Assembly (NCBI RefSeq): GCF_002150685.1
Contig: NZ_MSSW01000073.1
Location: 1-52,272 of the forward strand
DNA from: Algoriphagus antarcticus
GTDB taxonomy: Bacteria; Bacteroidota; Bacteroidia; Cytophagales; Cyclobacteriaceae
Reading direction: 5' to 3'
DNA: 52,272 nt
Shown: positions 32,324 through 41,275 of the stretch, piece after piece
How the letters are laid out: every line of letters starts with the position of its first letter
How positions within the stretch are numbered: the stretch's first letter is position 1
Made by a program: the position numbers and the translations under genes
The notes under the pieces: generated by a model
What the model saw: the letters and a program-made list of their open reading frames with translations, nothing else
What the model was told of the DNA's origin: nothing
Databases searched by the model: none

Positions 32324-34384
32324 ATGAGCAATACCAATTTCAAAAGATATACAGTCACTTCCGCGCTTCCATATGCCAATGGGCCGCTTCATATTGGTCA
32401 CTTGGCTGGATGCTACATCCCCTCAGATATTTATGTGCGCTATTTGCGAAGCCTGAGAAAGGATGTCGTGTACATCTGTGGCAGTGATGAGCACGGCGTG
32501 GCGATTACGATCAAGGCGAGAAAAGAGGGGGTGACTCCACAGGAAATCGTGGATAGGTATCATGAGATGATGAAGGGAAGTTTTCAGGAATTTGGGATCA
32601 GTTTTGATCATTATTCCCGCACTTCAGCACCAATTCATCATGAGACTGCCCAGGGATTTTTTAAAGATTTGTATGAAAAAGGCGAATTCATAGAAGAGAC
32701 TACGGAGCAATATTACGATGAGGAAGCCAACCAGTTTTTGGCAGATAGATACATCGAAGGTACTTGCCCCAAATGTGGCAATCCAAATGCCTATGGAGAC
32801 CAGTGTGAGAAATGCGGTAGCTCACTGAGCCCTAACGAACTGATCAATCCTAAATCCAAATTGAGCGGAAGAACTCCAGTTTTGAAGGAAACCAAACATT
32901 GGTTTTTGGATTTGGCGAAGTACCAAAATTTCCTGAAAGAGTGGATCTTAGTAGAGCATGCGAATGATTGGAAAAATAATGTGCTTGGGCAGTGTCGTTC
33001 TTGGCTAGAGGCTGGCGAAGGCTTGCAAGCTAGATCTATGACCAGAGATTTGGACTGGGGAATAAAAGTGCCTTTGCAGGACGCAGAGGGCAAAGTTCTA
33101 TATGTTTGGTTTGATGCACCGATTGGCTATATCTCTTCGACAAAAGAGTGGGCGGCAGAAAAAGGCATATCTTGGGAACCGTATTGGAAGGACAAAGAAA
33201 CCAAACTGGTACACTTTATCGGCAAAGATAACATCGTATTCCACTGTATCATTTTCCCTGCAATCCTGAAAACTCACGGCGATTACATCCTTCCGGATAA
33301 TGTGCCTGCAAATGAGTTTTTGAACCTGGAAGGAGACAAGATCTCCACTTCCAGAAACTGGGCAGTTTGGCTTCATGAATATCTTGAGGAATTCCCAGAT
33401 AAGCAGGATGTGCTGCGCTACGTGCTTACTGCAAATGCGCCTGAGACTAAGGATAATGACTTTACCTGGAAGGATTTCCAGACTAGAAACAACTCAGAAC
33501 TCGTTGCCATTTACGGGAATTTCGTGAATCGTGCTGTGGTTTTGACTCATAAATATTACAAGGGATTTATCCCTCAGCGTGGCGAATTGACTGGTTATGA
33601 TCAGGAGGTTTTGGATGCTGTGGCTGAATTTCCTGAGAAAATCGCTTCTTCTATTGAGCGCTACAGATTCCGTGAGGCGCTGAGCATAGTGATGGAATTG
33701 GCTCGATTGGGCAATAAATACCTAGCGGATACTGAGCCTTGGAAAGTCATCAAAACCGATGAAACCCGAACAGCAACAATCCTGAATATCGCGCTGAATA
33801 TCGCTGCTAATCTTGCGATAGTCTCCGAGCCATTTTTGCCATTTACTGCTGGGAAACTGGTGGGTCTTTTTGGAATGGAAAAGATAAATTGGTCTGAAGC
33901 TGGTCAGGGAGAACTATTGAAAGCGGGAACCTCACTAGGAGAGATGGGATTACTTTTCGAGAAAGTCGAAGATGAAACTGTAGAAAAACAAGTACAAAAA
34001 CTATTAGATGCTAAGAAGATGAATGAAGCTGAAAATGCCCCGGTTACACCAATGAAAGAGATCATTTCATATGACGATTTTGCGAAGCTGGATATGCGTG
34101 TGGTGACTATTTTGGAAGCAGAGAAAATGCCGAAATCCAAGAAACTACTCAAGCTTAAAGTGGATATTGGCTTGGGACATAGAACGGTGCTTAGCGGAGT
34201 AGCCGAACACTTCGAACCAGATTTTTTGGTTGGAAAGCAGGTGACGATGTTGATCAATCTGGCGCCTAGAAAAATGATGGGCATCGACTCAGAAGGAATG
34301 ATCCTGATGGCTGAAGACAAAGACGGCAAGCTGAAGCTTTTGGTGCCTCACGAAAGCACAGCGAGTGGATCGGGTATTTCATAA
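32324..34384 (+). CDS. metG: Methionyl-tRNA synthetase with C-terminal tRNA-binding domain
   Basis: MetG charges tRNA-Met. From the ATG at 32324 the chain has 686 residues. It contains the class I signature 'PLHIGHLAGCYIPSD', a zinc-binding knuckle 'CPKCGNPNAYGDQCEKCG', and the KMSKS-equivalent 'GDKISTSRNWAVWL'. The anticodon-binding helical domain follows, then a C-terminal EMAP/Trbp111-like OB-fold ('LDMRVVTILEAEKMPKSKKL') for tRNA binding and dimerisation. I prefer this start to 32297 because the family begins directly before 'RYTVTSALPYANGP'. A REP palindrome follows the stop. Confidence 0.96.
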   Translation: MSNTNFKRYTVTSALPYANGPLHIGHLAGCYIPSDIYVRYLRSLRKDVVYICGSDEHGVAITIKARKEGVTPQEIVDRYHEMMKGSFQEFGISFDHYSRTSAPIHHETAQGFFKDLYEKGEFIEETTEQYYDEEANQFLADRYIEGTCPKCGNPNAYGDQCEKCGSSLSPNELINPKSKLSGRTPVLKETKHWFLDLAKYQNFLKEWILVEHANDWKNNVLGQCRSWLEAGEGLQARSMTRDLDWGIKVPLQDAEGKVLYVWFDAPIGYISSTKEWAAEKGISWEPYWKDKETKLVHFIGKDNIVFHCIIFPAILKTHGDYILPDNVPANEFLNLEGDKISTSRNWAVWLHEYLEEFPDKQDVLRYVLTANAPETKDNDFTWKDFQTRNNSELVAIYGNFVNRAVVLTHKYYKGFIPQRGELTGYDQEVLDAVAEFPEKIASSIERYRFREALSIVMELARLGNKYLADTEPWKVIKTDETRTATILNIALNIAANLAIVSEPFLPFTAGKLVGLFGMEKINWSEAGQGELLKAGTSLGEMGLLFEKVEDETVEKQVQKLLDAKKMNEAENAPVTPMKEIISYDDFAKLDMRVVTILEAEKMPKSKKLLKLKVDIGLGHRTVLSGVAEHFEPDFLVGKQVTMLINLAPRKMMGIDSEGMILMAEDKDGKLKLLVPHESTASGSGIS

Positions 34385-34398
34385 ATATCATGTTGTTT

Positions 34399-34425
34399 GT
34401 AAGGGCGAATAATCATTCGCCCTTT
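34399..34425. repeat. REP palindrome 6
   Basis: GTAAGGGCGAATAATCATTC is followed by GCCCTTTTTC. It lies 15 bp after the metG stop and, with its T-run, could also help end transcription. Confidence 0.75.
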
Positions 34426-34471
34426 TTCAATTCATATCATGAATCAAATAATTTTTTAAATTGATTTACGT

Positions 34472-34870
34472 ATGGAAAATGATATTAGGTGGAAGCAACG
34501 TTTAGAGAATTTTTCAAAAGCAGTTAAACTTTTGGGGGAAGTCGAATCTCTTGATCTAGAGAAAACTTCGCAGTTGGAGAAAGAAGGGATTATTCAGCGT
34601 TTTGAATTTACGCTCGAATTGGGATGGAAGACTCTAAAGGATAGAATGGAGTCTGACGGTTTGGTTCTCCACCAAATTTTCCCGAAAATGGTAGCTAAGG
34701 AAGCTTTTAAACCTAAGTATATAGACGAAATAGAAAACTGGATAGACAAGATCAATGATCGCAATTTACTTAACCATACTTATAATTTTTCAGTTATGGA
34801 AGAAGTAATTCCTGATATTCAAAAACGATATTCGCCGGCGTTATCAGCTTTGCATCAAACATTAATGTGA
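34472..34870 (+). CDS. HEPN-type nucleotidyltransferase substrate-binding protein (HI0074 family)
   Basis: This 132-residue helical protein matches the HI0074/HEPN-like family: 'RWKQRLENFSKAVKLLGE', 'GIIQRFEFTLELGWKTLKDR', and 'NWIDKINDRNLLNHTYNF', where the Arg-Asn-x-x-x-His portion is the typical HEPN motif RN(x4-6)H. Such proteins pair with a minimal nucleotidyltransferase; in studied HEPN/MNT pairs the HEPN protein is an RNase toxin silenced by adenylylation. The partner begins 9 bp downstream. Confidence 0.87.
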   Translation: MENDIRWKQRLENFSKAVKLLGEVESLDLEKTSQLEKEGIIQRFEFTLELGWKTLKDRMESDGLVLHQIFPKMVAKEAFKPKYIDEIENWIDKINDRNLLNHTYNFSVMEEVIPDIQKRYSPALSALHQTLM

Positions 34871-34879
34871 ATTGAGAAT

Positions 34880-35185
34880 ATGAAATTCGGCCTAACGAAC
34901 TCAGCTCAGGAGATCCTTATCGATATTTTTAAAAAGTCTCCTCAAGTTGTGCACGTGGTTATTTACGGGTCGAGGGCAAAAGGTAGCTTCACGAGTAGAA
35001 GTGATTTGGATTTGGTAATTGCCGATCAGGAAATTGATCGCTTTACTTTAGGGAAAGTGATTTCTGAAATTAATGAGAGCGATTTTCCATATACTATCGA
35101 TCTTCAAAGTCTTGGCAGGATTCAGAACAAAAATCTACTCGATCATATCAGTAGAATGGGGAAGACCTTTTACAGAAAAGATTAA
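34880..35185 (+). CDS. Minimal nucleotidyltransferase (MNT), partner of the HEPN protein
   Basis: The 101-residue protein has the nucleotidyltransferase signature 'IYGSRAKGSFTSRSDLDLVI' (G-S-x10-D-x-D), with a further Asp in 'YTIDLQSLG'. These residues bind metal and ATP. It probably adenylylates the upstream HEPN protein and so acts as its antitoxin. The pair is bracketed by REP palindromes 6 and 7. Confidence 0.88.
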   Translation: MKFGLTNSAQEILIDIFKKSPQVVHVVIYGSRAKGSFTSRSDLDLVIADQEIDRFTLGKVISEINESDFPYTIDLQSLGRIQNKNLLDHISRMGKTFYRKD

Positions 35186-35192
35186 AATTTAG

Positions 35193-35221
35193 GTAGGGGT
35201 GAATAATTGTTTGCCCCTTCC
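35193..35221. repeat. REP palindrome 7 (degenerate)
   Basis: GTAGGGGTGAATAATTGTTT is followed by GCCCCTTCC. Several arm positions are changed but it clearly belongs to the family. It starts 8 bp after the MNT stop. Confidence 0.65.
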
Positions 35222-35230
35222 ACCAAATGA

Positions 35231-36136
35231 TTAATGCAACGGTCTTTTCTTAATCATCCCACCCTTGGTGTCTTTGATCGGATATTGGATCACGAAGGCT
35301 TTTGGGTCTATTTTATTGATTTCTACTAACATTTTGGTGACCTCCAGTCGCGTGATTACACAGAATAAAACTTTTCTATCAGGAAGTTGTTTGGCTTTGG
35401 CACCATAGCCCCCATCGGACTTTAAGACAGTTACACCACGTCCCAAATCGTATGAAATCATTTGTTTGATGTCTTCATTATGTGGGGACATGATCATCAC
35501 TCCAAGGTATTCTTCGACTCCATTGATGATGAAATCCACTGTTTTCGAAGCAGAAAAATAGGTTAGCATGGAATACATGGCTGTTTCTAGATCTACAAAA
35601 ATGGCTGCCACTATAAAAAGGCAGACATTGAATACCGTGATAAAATCACCAACTGTTAAGCTTGATGTTCTACTGACGGAAATCGCCAAAACTTCAGTGC
35701 CATCGATCACAGCCCCACCTCTAATAGCGAAACCAATGCCGCTTCCAAGAAAGAATCCACCAAAGACGGCAATCAGTAATTTGTCCGCAGTAATTGCCGG
35801 CACTTCTATATAATGCACTAGTAATGCCAAAGCAAAAATAGCAAATGTGCTTTTGATAGCGAAAGGAACCGAAACTTGCCTTGCACCAAGCAAAATAAAT
35901 GGCAGGTTGACAAGGATAATCAATACGGAAAGATTGACTGGAGTGAGCATTTCCAAGAGTAGTGACATACCCATTGCTCCACCGTCAAAGAATCCATTTG
36001 GTAATAGAAAACCTTTCAGGCCAATGCTCGCCATTACTACTCCGATTGCGATGAAAATCCCGTCCTTGATTTGCCGCCAAATCGTAATTCGCTTCACTAG
36101 TTTGCTATCCTGAAATTTTAAAAGTCGCTTCACCAT
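35231..36136 (-). CDS. YitT family membrane protein (DUF161/DUF2179)
   Basis: From the ATG at 36136 the protein has about 300 residues. The N-terminal half contains five to six hydrophobic helices with the YitT pattern ('GVVMASIGLKGFLLPNGFFD', 'FFLGSGIGFAIRGGAVIDGT'). The C-terminal DUF2179 domain ('VEEYLGVMIMSPHNEDIKQM', 'GRGVTVLKSDGGYGAKAKQL', 'VLFCVITRLEV') is cytosolic. The function of the family is not well defined; a transport role is often assumed. The start at 36184 would add 16 residues without family resemblance. Confidence 0.88.
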   Translation of the reverse strand: MVKRLLKFQDSKLVKRITIWRQIKDGIFIAIGVVMASIGLKGFLLPNGFFDGGAMGMSLLLEMLTPVNLSVLIILVNLPFILLGARQVSVPFAIKSTFAIFALALLVHYIEVPAITADKLLIAVFGGFFLGSGIGFAIRGGAVIDGTEVLAISVSRTSSLTVGDFITVFNVCLFIVAAIFVDLETAMYSMLTYFSASKTVDFIINGVEEYLGVMIMSPHNEDIKQMISYDLGRGVTVLKSDGGYGAKAKQLPDRKVLFCVITRLEVTKMLVEINKIDPKAFVIQYPIKDTKGGMIKKRPLH

Positions 36137-36398
36137 AATTCGAAAATAGTTGTTTTTAATCAACAGTTCTGCTTCTAAAAGCATCTAAGCCAAGAATAAA
36201 TACTTAACTTAAGTGAAAAGAGCCGGTCAAACTGATAGTTACTTTATTTAAGAAATCGGTAATTAATGAGTCAAATTTTTATTAAAACTTGATTAGAGTA
36301 TAAGTTTAGGTAAAAGCATGAGCCTATTTTCATAAAATTTTTGACTATTACTCTTTTTCATCTATCTTTTTGCAGCTTGTTATATTTTAGATAAACTT

Positions 36399-37823
36399 AT
36401 GAAGACCGACGGATACAATGCAGGGGAACATTATGATGAGATGATCTCTGAAGATGGGAATATTAGAGAGCATTACAGTGAATTTTATAATCATTTAAAA
36501 AAGACAAGTTCTCGAAAGATGAACCACCTGCAGCACTCTGCTAACCAAACACAGCGCTCGATGGGTATGACTTTCAATGTCTATCATGACAATCAAGGGA
36601 TGGAGAAAATCCTCCATCTGGATATTATTCCCAGAATCATACCCAATTCAGAATGGAAGAAACTTGAGGCTGGACTTAAGCAGAGGACGCTTGCCCTGAA
36701 CCATTTTCTTCAGGATATTTACAATGAGCGTAAAATCCTTAAAGATGGGATTGTTCCTTCTGATCTGATTTTGAAAAGTAAGGATTATCTAGAGCCTTGT
36801 ATTGGTCTCACGCCGCCAAAAGGTATTTGGTGCCATATTACTGGGACTGACTTGGTGAAAAGTAAGGATGGCGAATATTACATCTTGGAAGATAATCTCA
36901 GATGTCCATCTGGAGTTTCCTATATGCTGGAAAGCCGGGAGATTATTAAGCGCGTTTACCCTGATATTTTCAATCAAAAGGGTGTAATGCCTGTCTCTGA
37001 TTATCCGACAAAACTACTTCGGATGCTACAGAATCTTTCGGATAAGCCAAGACCAGTAGTAGGTGTATTGACTCCTGGCATTTATAATTCTGCATATTAT
37101 GAGCATTCCTACCTCGCATTGCAAATGGGGGTGGAGCTGGTGAATGGAGTGGATCTAATCGTGGAGAACAAGAGAGTTTATATGCAGACCACCAAAGGTT
37201 TGCAGCAGATCGATGTTCTTTATCGCAGGATCGACGATACGTTTTTGGATCCAGAAACCTTCAATCCGAAGTCAATGCTTGGTGTTCCTGGACTTTTCGA
37301 AGCTTATAAAGCTGGGAATATTGCCATGGCAAATGCACCGGGAACTGGTGTGGCAGATGACAAGGCTGTCTATGCTTACGTCCCCCAAATCATTAAATAT
37401 TATCTGAACGAAGAGCCTATTTTAAACAATGTGCCTACCTATCTCTGTAGAGAAGAGAAGGACAGACAATACGTGCTGGATCACATAGAGGAATTGGTAG
37501 TGAAGGAAACAAATGCCGCAGGAGGCTATGGGATGCTTATCGGCCCCAAAGCTACTGAAGAAGAGCATGCTAAATTCCGCGAATTGATCAGGAATAACCC
37601 TTCCAATTATATCGCTCAACCAACCTTATCTCTCTCCACTGTACCGACTTTGACGGATGAGGGAATTAGTGGACGGCATGTCGATTTGAGGCCTTATATA
37701 TTATATGGGGAGGAGATAGAGGTGATTCCAGGGGCGCTCACTCGGGTGGCGCTGAAAAAAGGTTCGCTGGTGGTGAACAGTTCACAGGGTGGAGGAAGTA
37801 AGGACACTTGGGTTTTATATTAA
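36399..37823 (+). CDS. Circularly permuted ATP-grasp protein (type 2)
   Basis: This 474-residue protein matches the circularly permuted ATP-grasp family (former DUF404/DUF407): 'LKQRTLALNHFLQDIYNERK', 'YYILEDNLRCPSGVSYMLES', 'IAMANAPGTGVADDKAVYAY' and 'VVKETNAAGGYGMLIGP', the last resembling a nucleotide-binding loop. ATP-grasp enzymes join a carboxylate to an amine or thiol. It is followed 15 bp later by an alpha-E gene, the usual partner. Many such loci also encode a transglutaminase-like protease; none is present here. The substrate is unknown, but a peptide-modifying role has been proposed for the family. Confidence 0.9.
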   Translation: MKTDGYNAGEHYDEMISEDGNIREHYSEFYNHLKKTSSRKMNHLQHSANQTQRSMGMTFNVYHDNQGMEKILHLDIIPRIIPNSEWKKLEAGLKQRTLALNHFLQDIYNERKILKDGIVPSDLILKSKDYLEPCIGLTPPKGIWCHITGTDLVKSKDGEYYILEDNLRCPSGVSYMLESREIIKRVYPDIFNQKGVMPVSDYPTKLLRMLQNLSDKPRPVVGVLTPGIYNSAYYEHSYLALQMGVELVNGVDLIVENKRVYMQTTKGLQQIDVLYRRIDDTFLDPETFNPKSMLGVPGLFEAYKAGNIAMANAPGTGVADDKAVYAYVPQIIKYYLNEEPILNNVPTYLCREEKDRQYVLDHIEELVVKETNAAGGYGMLIGPKATEEEHAKFRELIRNNPSNYIAQPTLSLSTVPTLTDEGISGRHVDLRPYILYGEEIEVIPGALTRVALKKGSLVVNSSQGGGSKDTWVLY

Positions 37824-37838
37824 ATAAACAGAAAGAAT

Positions 37839-38825
37839 ATGCTAAGTAGAGTAGCAAATAGTATTTATTGGCTGGGAAGATACCTGGAGCGTGCAGAAAA
37901 CTATGCACGATTTATTGATGTGAATTTCAATCTGATGCAAGATCTCCCAATAGATCTCAAAGAGCAGTGGCATCCTCTAATCGCAGCTACGGGAGACTTG
38001 GCTATTTATGAAAAGAAATGTATTGGCTATGAGAAAAATCAGGTTTTATTCTTTTTGGGATTTGATGCCGAAAATCCTAATTCCATGCTTTCTACCATCA
38101 AAAATGCCCGTGAGAATGCCCGAATCATCCGTGAAAATCTAAGTAAGGAAACTTGGGAGAAAGTTAACGAACTCTATTATATGATGCAGGATGGCTTAGA
38201 AAAGAAGGTTTGGAAGAAAGAAGATCCAAGACCATTTTTTGAGAAGGTGAAAAACCAAATCCTATTGATTTATGGCATTGCTGATAGCAGTGTAGCAAGA
38301 ATAGACGGCTGGTATTTCAGGCAACTTGGTCAATACCTAGAGCGCGCGGACAAGACTTCCAGGATTTTGGATGTGAAATATCATATCTTATTGCCTTCTG
38401 ATCAGGAAGTGGGAACTCCCCTAGATTTCCTTCACTGGATGGCTTTGCTGAAGTCAGTTACCGCTTTTAATACCTATCGCAGATTGTATGGAAATATTGA
38501 TTCTTCCAATGTCGTGGAGTTTTTGATGCTGAATAAATTCTTCCCCAGGTCAATTTACTACTGCCTCAAAGAAGCGGAAAAATGCCTGCATAATATTTCG
38601 GGCAACTTAGGAGTTGGCTATATGAATTCGGCGGAAAAAGCTATGGGCGAACTTCGTTCAAAGCTCGAATTTGCAGAAGTAAGTGAGATTATTGGCTTTG
38701 GCTTACACGAGTATTTGGACAATCTTCAGTTGAAAATTAACAGAATCTCAGAAGAAGTGGACTCTAACTTCTTTACAATCAAAGATAATCAAACCTTTCA
38801 GACGCAAAGTCAGACTCAGAATTAA
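37839..38825 (+). CDS. Alpha-E domain protein (DUF403)
   Basis: This 328-residue protein is almost all alpha-helical. It begins with the family signature 'MLSRVANSIYWLGRYLERAE', and a second copy of the motif, 'IDGWYFRQLGQYLERADKTS', appears in the middle. Alpha-E proteins occur next to circularly permuted ATP-grasp genes and are thought to form part of a peptide-synthesis or modification module. It is the second gene of the pair, with no further partner downstream. Confidence 0.9.
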   Translation: MLSRVANSIYWLGRYLERAENYARFIDVNFNLMQDLPIDLKEQWHPLIAATGDLAIYEKKCIGYEKNQVLFFLGFDAENPNSMLSTIKNARENARIIRENLSKETWEKVNELYYMMQDGLEKKVWKKEDPRPFFEKVKNQILLIYGIADSSVARIDGWYFRQLGQYLERADKTSRILDVKYHILLPSDQEVGTPLDFLHWMALLKSVTAFNTYRRLYGNIDSSNVVEFLMLNKFFPRSIYYCLKEAEKCLHNISGNLGVGYMNSAEKAMGELRSKLEFAEVSEIIGFGLHEYLDNLQLKINRISEEVDSNFFTIKDNQTFQTQSQTQN

Positions 38826-38985
38826 TTAATCTGATTATCCCTAATGAGGCCATTAGAAAATTGATAGGATCGAAAATTCAAAGACACCTTGAATTCTGGT
38901 TTACTCCGGTCTTCGGTCATCGGTCTTCCAACCCATTGACCAAAGAGAATTCGCTAACTGGCTGAAAAGCTTACATAAATATTAA

Positions 38986-39756
38986 TTAATCTGCGAAAAC
39001 TCCATCTTCAGGTTTTTCAAATATTTCTGAATCAAACTCTTCATCGAGAAGCAAGGCATCTGCAAAGGTGACTTGGTATCTTATATTCTTTGTGGAGTCG
39101 TTTTCAAAAGTGTAGCCCGTAAGAATTCTTGGGAAATATACGCCGTCTGCATTGCGATAGTCTTCGTATTTCAACGCACTAAAAGGCGGGTTTTCATTCC
39201 CAAAGTAAGAGACAGTATAAAGCAGATATTCAAGTCTATTTGTCTCAGGATTAATCAGCATGAAATATTGATCATTTGGACTGTCGCCAGTACTGGAGTC
39301 AAACTTGGCTTGATAGGTCGGGTATTTTTTACCATTGAGGGTTTTATCGCCGACCTTCTCTACAGTCACTCCAGGATCAGTAAATACATAAGGGATATTG
39401 AAAAAATAGAAATATAAGTTGTGGTAAAACTTAACGGAATTTCCTTTGTAGGTATCTCTATTTGGACTGATCCAAGTCTGATTTCCATCAAAACCAATTT
39501 CAAACTCCGTGTTGGAAAGACGTATTTTTCTGCTGTCCAGATTGATAAAGGCAGCTTCCTGCGTCATGACACCTTCATGGATCATTGCATAGCTTTCAGC
39601 TTTAGCATGGTACCATTTTTGCCAGTCACCATGGGCTTCAAGTACAGAAGTGAATTCAGGAGAAAGCTCAGGAAGAGTTTTTTCCACTTTAGTTTCACAG
39701 GAAATGAAAGCGAGAATGAGTACTAATTGGGTAAAAGCCAGACTGAGATTGCGCAT
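38986..39756 (-). CDS. Lipoprotein, DUF6503-like
   Basis: The 256-residue protein starts with a lipoprotein signal (MRNLSLAFTQLVLILAFISC, Cys20). The mature part, with 'VLEAHGDWQKWYHAKAESYA', 'IRLSNTEFEIGFDGNQTW' and 'FPRILTGYTFENDST', resembles the Bacteroidota DUF6503 family. The fold is predicted beta-rich, perhaps like LolA/LolB-type lipid binders, which is only an impression. It is monocistronic and function is unknown. Confidence 0.75.
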   Translation of the reverse strand: MRNLSLAFTQLVLILAFISCETKVEKTLPELSPEFTSVLEAHGDWQKWYHAKAESYAMIHEGVMTQEAAFINLDSRKIRLSNTEFEIGFDGNQTWISPNRDTYKGNSVKFYHNLYFYFFNIPYVFTDPGVTVEKVGDKTLNGKKYPTYQAKFDSSTGDSPNDQYFMLINPETNRLEYLLYTVSYFGNENPPFSALKYEDYRNADGVYFPRILTGYTFENDSTKNIRYQVTFADALLLDEEFDSEIFEKPEDGVFAD

Positions 39757-40124
39757 TTGATGGGTGTTTGGGAGTTCAATTTAGCAGGAAATTGAGTTAT
39801 ACCCAATCTGGTGATTTCATTAAAGTTCTTAAAAGGGATGTGATCTTTATGGTGAAATAATGTGTGAATTTATGATTCACAAGGAATAAGGACCGTAACA
39901 TCAGAATAACTGTGGGATTACTTTTTTCTTCCTACAGAATGATAGTTTATGTTTCGATATGATCCTTAAATTCATTTCAAATTTTTGGCCATTGAATTTG
40001 ATAATTGCTCCATTGAGCTTTCGTAAGATCTCCAGCGAATAGGATTGCATAAAAAAAGCCCAAGCATTGCTCGGGTATTTTTGATTTTTCAGACCTATCG
40101 ATTATTCAATTAACCTACTGTTTT
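39757..40124. other. Gene-free region between two minus-strand genes
   Basis: No coding region is supported. Apart from the terminator at 40052-40080 I see no recognisable signal. Confidence 0.5.
40052..40080 (-). terminator. Terminator of the susC-permease operon
   Basis: On the minus strand ACCCGAGCA and TGCTTGGGC form a stem with one mismatch, followed by seven T (A-run at 40051-40057 on the plus strand). It lies about 50 bp after the permease stop codon. Confidence 0.75.
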
Positions 40125-41261
40125 TTATTCTGCTGAACTGTCTTTTAACTCTTTTTCTCTCAAATTGTCTAAGCTGAAATCAGCGCTTTTGATCCATTGG
40201 ATAGCTTTTGGCAACAAAGCTGTTCCAACTAATATTCCACCTATGGAGATGACATGAAGTGGGTAGGTGAAATAGCTGCCTGATGTAAATACCCCGAGAA
40301 TCAATAAGGTGCTGTAAGGCATAGACACTGCCAGAACGTTGATACCCATTTCTAGATCAAATGTTGGATTTTCCTTCTGAGCCTCGTTTTCATATTCAAA
40401 CTTCCGTATCGCGGACATATGGGCAAATGGCCAAAAGCTCACCGCACTCTGCGGAAATACAACAGCAAGTAGTACTGCTGCTTCAGAGGGCATAGGCACT
40501 AACCAGATGAATAGTCCACTCAGCAGAAAGGTAAATCCTGCTCTGAAAGTGAGTATGGAAGTGATCATTCGCAGTTGACCCCATTTGAAAATCACTGCTA
40601 TTCCGATGAACAGCAAAACCAAAGGTGTCATCATGTCCTTCATCATAAGAATGGATTCGCTTAGAAATCCTGGCATGCTTTCCAAATTGAATCCAAAGCT
40701 GAGCAGACCTATTGCGACAAGCATTACCATATTGATAGGTTCGCTCACCATAGCTATTAGTAATTCTTTTACTTTTTGACCATTGGATTTAGCCTTTAGG
40801 TTTTGGTTTTTATAATACCAAGACATGGCTAGTAAATAGGCTAAAACCAACACAAATAGCTTATTTCCAATGTCAGCAAGTGCCGCTAAAGCCAGCACAT
40901 CGTCTCCCAGATATTCTACTATAAAAGGGAAGCAAGTAAGCCCCGGAGCCAAAGATGGGAGAAGCAACATCAGTGTTCGCATAGCCGGAGTATCTGCCTT
41001 GATGCCAAAGAATGGCAAGGAGAACTTGGTAAGGAAAATCATCACAATATTGAAGATCAAAGCCAAAACCGGAAGAATCAGTAGATCCGGATTGATTTCG
41101 ATTTTCAGCAAAGCGACAAAGATCATTGCCGGTAAGGCTATGTTTAGTATTATGGTTTTTAACCCCTTTTTCTGATCCTCATTTTGTAGTTTTTTCTGGA
41201 GAATTATCCCGATAACTATCAATAGGAGCAGCGATAGGGTCTTCTGAAGTGCAATACTCAT
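40125..41261 (-). CDS. AEC-family inner-membrane permease
   Basis: This 378-residue protein has about ten hydrophobic helices. The N-terminal 'GIILQKKL..EDQKKGLKTIILNIALPAMIF' matches auxin-efflux-carrier-type transporters; 'LPSLAPGLTCFPFIVEYLG' and 'LLFIGIAVIF' are in the expected positions. Family members move organic acids such as malate, malonate or auxin-like compounds. The gene follows a Tat-exported aminotransferase by 14 bp and ends the operon that begins with susC, so it probably imports or exports the keto acid or amino product of that pathway. Confidence 0.8.
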   Translation of the reverse strand: MSIALQKTLSLLLLIVIGIILQKKLQNEDQKKGLKTIILNIALPAMIFVALLKIEINPDLLILPVLALIFNIVMIFLTKFSLPFFGIKADTPAMRTLMLLLPSLAPGLTCFPFIVEYLGDDVLALAALADIGNKLFVLVLAYLLAMSWYYKNQNLKAKSNGQKVKELLIAMVSEPINMVMLVAIGLLSFGFNLESMPGFLSESILMMKDMMTPLVLLFIGIAVIFKWGQLRMITSILTFRAGFTFLLSGLFIWLVPMPSEAAVLLAVVFPQSAVSFWPFAHMSAIRKFEYENEAQKENPTFDLEMGINVLAVSMPYSTLLILGVFTSGSYFTYPLHVISIGGILVGTALLPKAIQWIKSADFSLDNLREKELKDSSAE

Positions 41262-41275
41262 AGTAAAATACTAGT

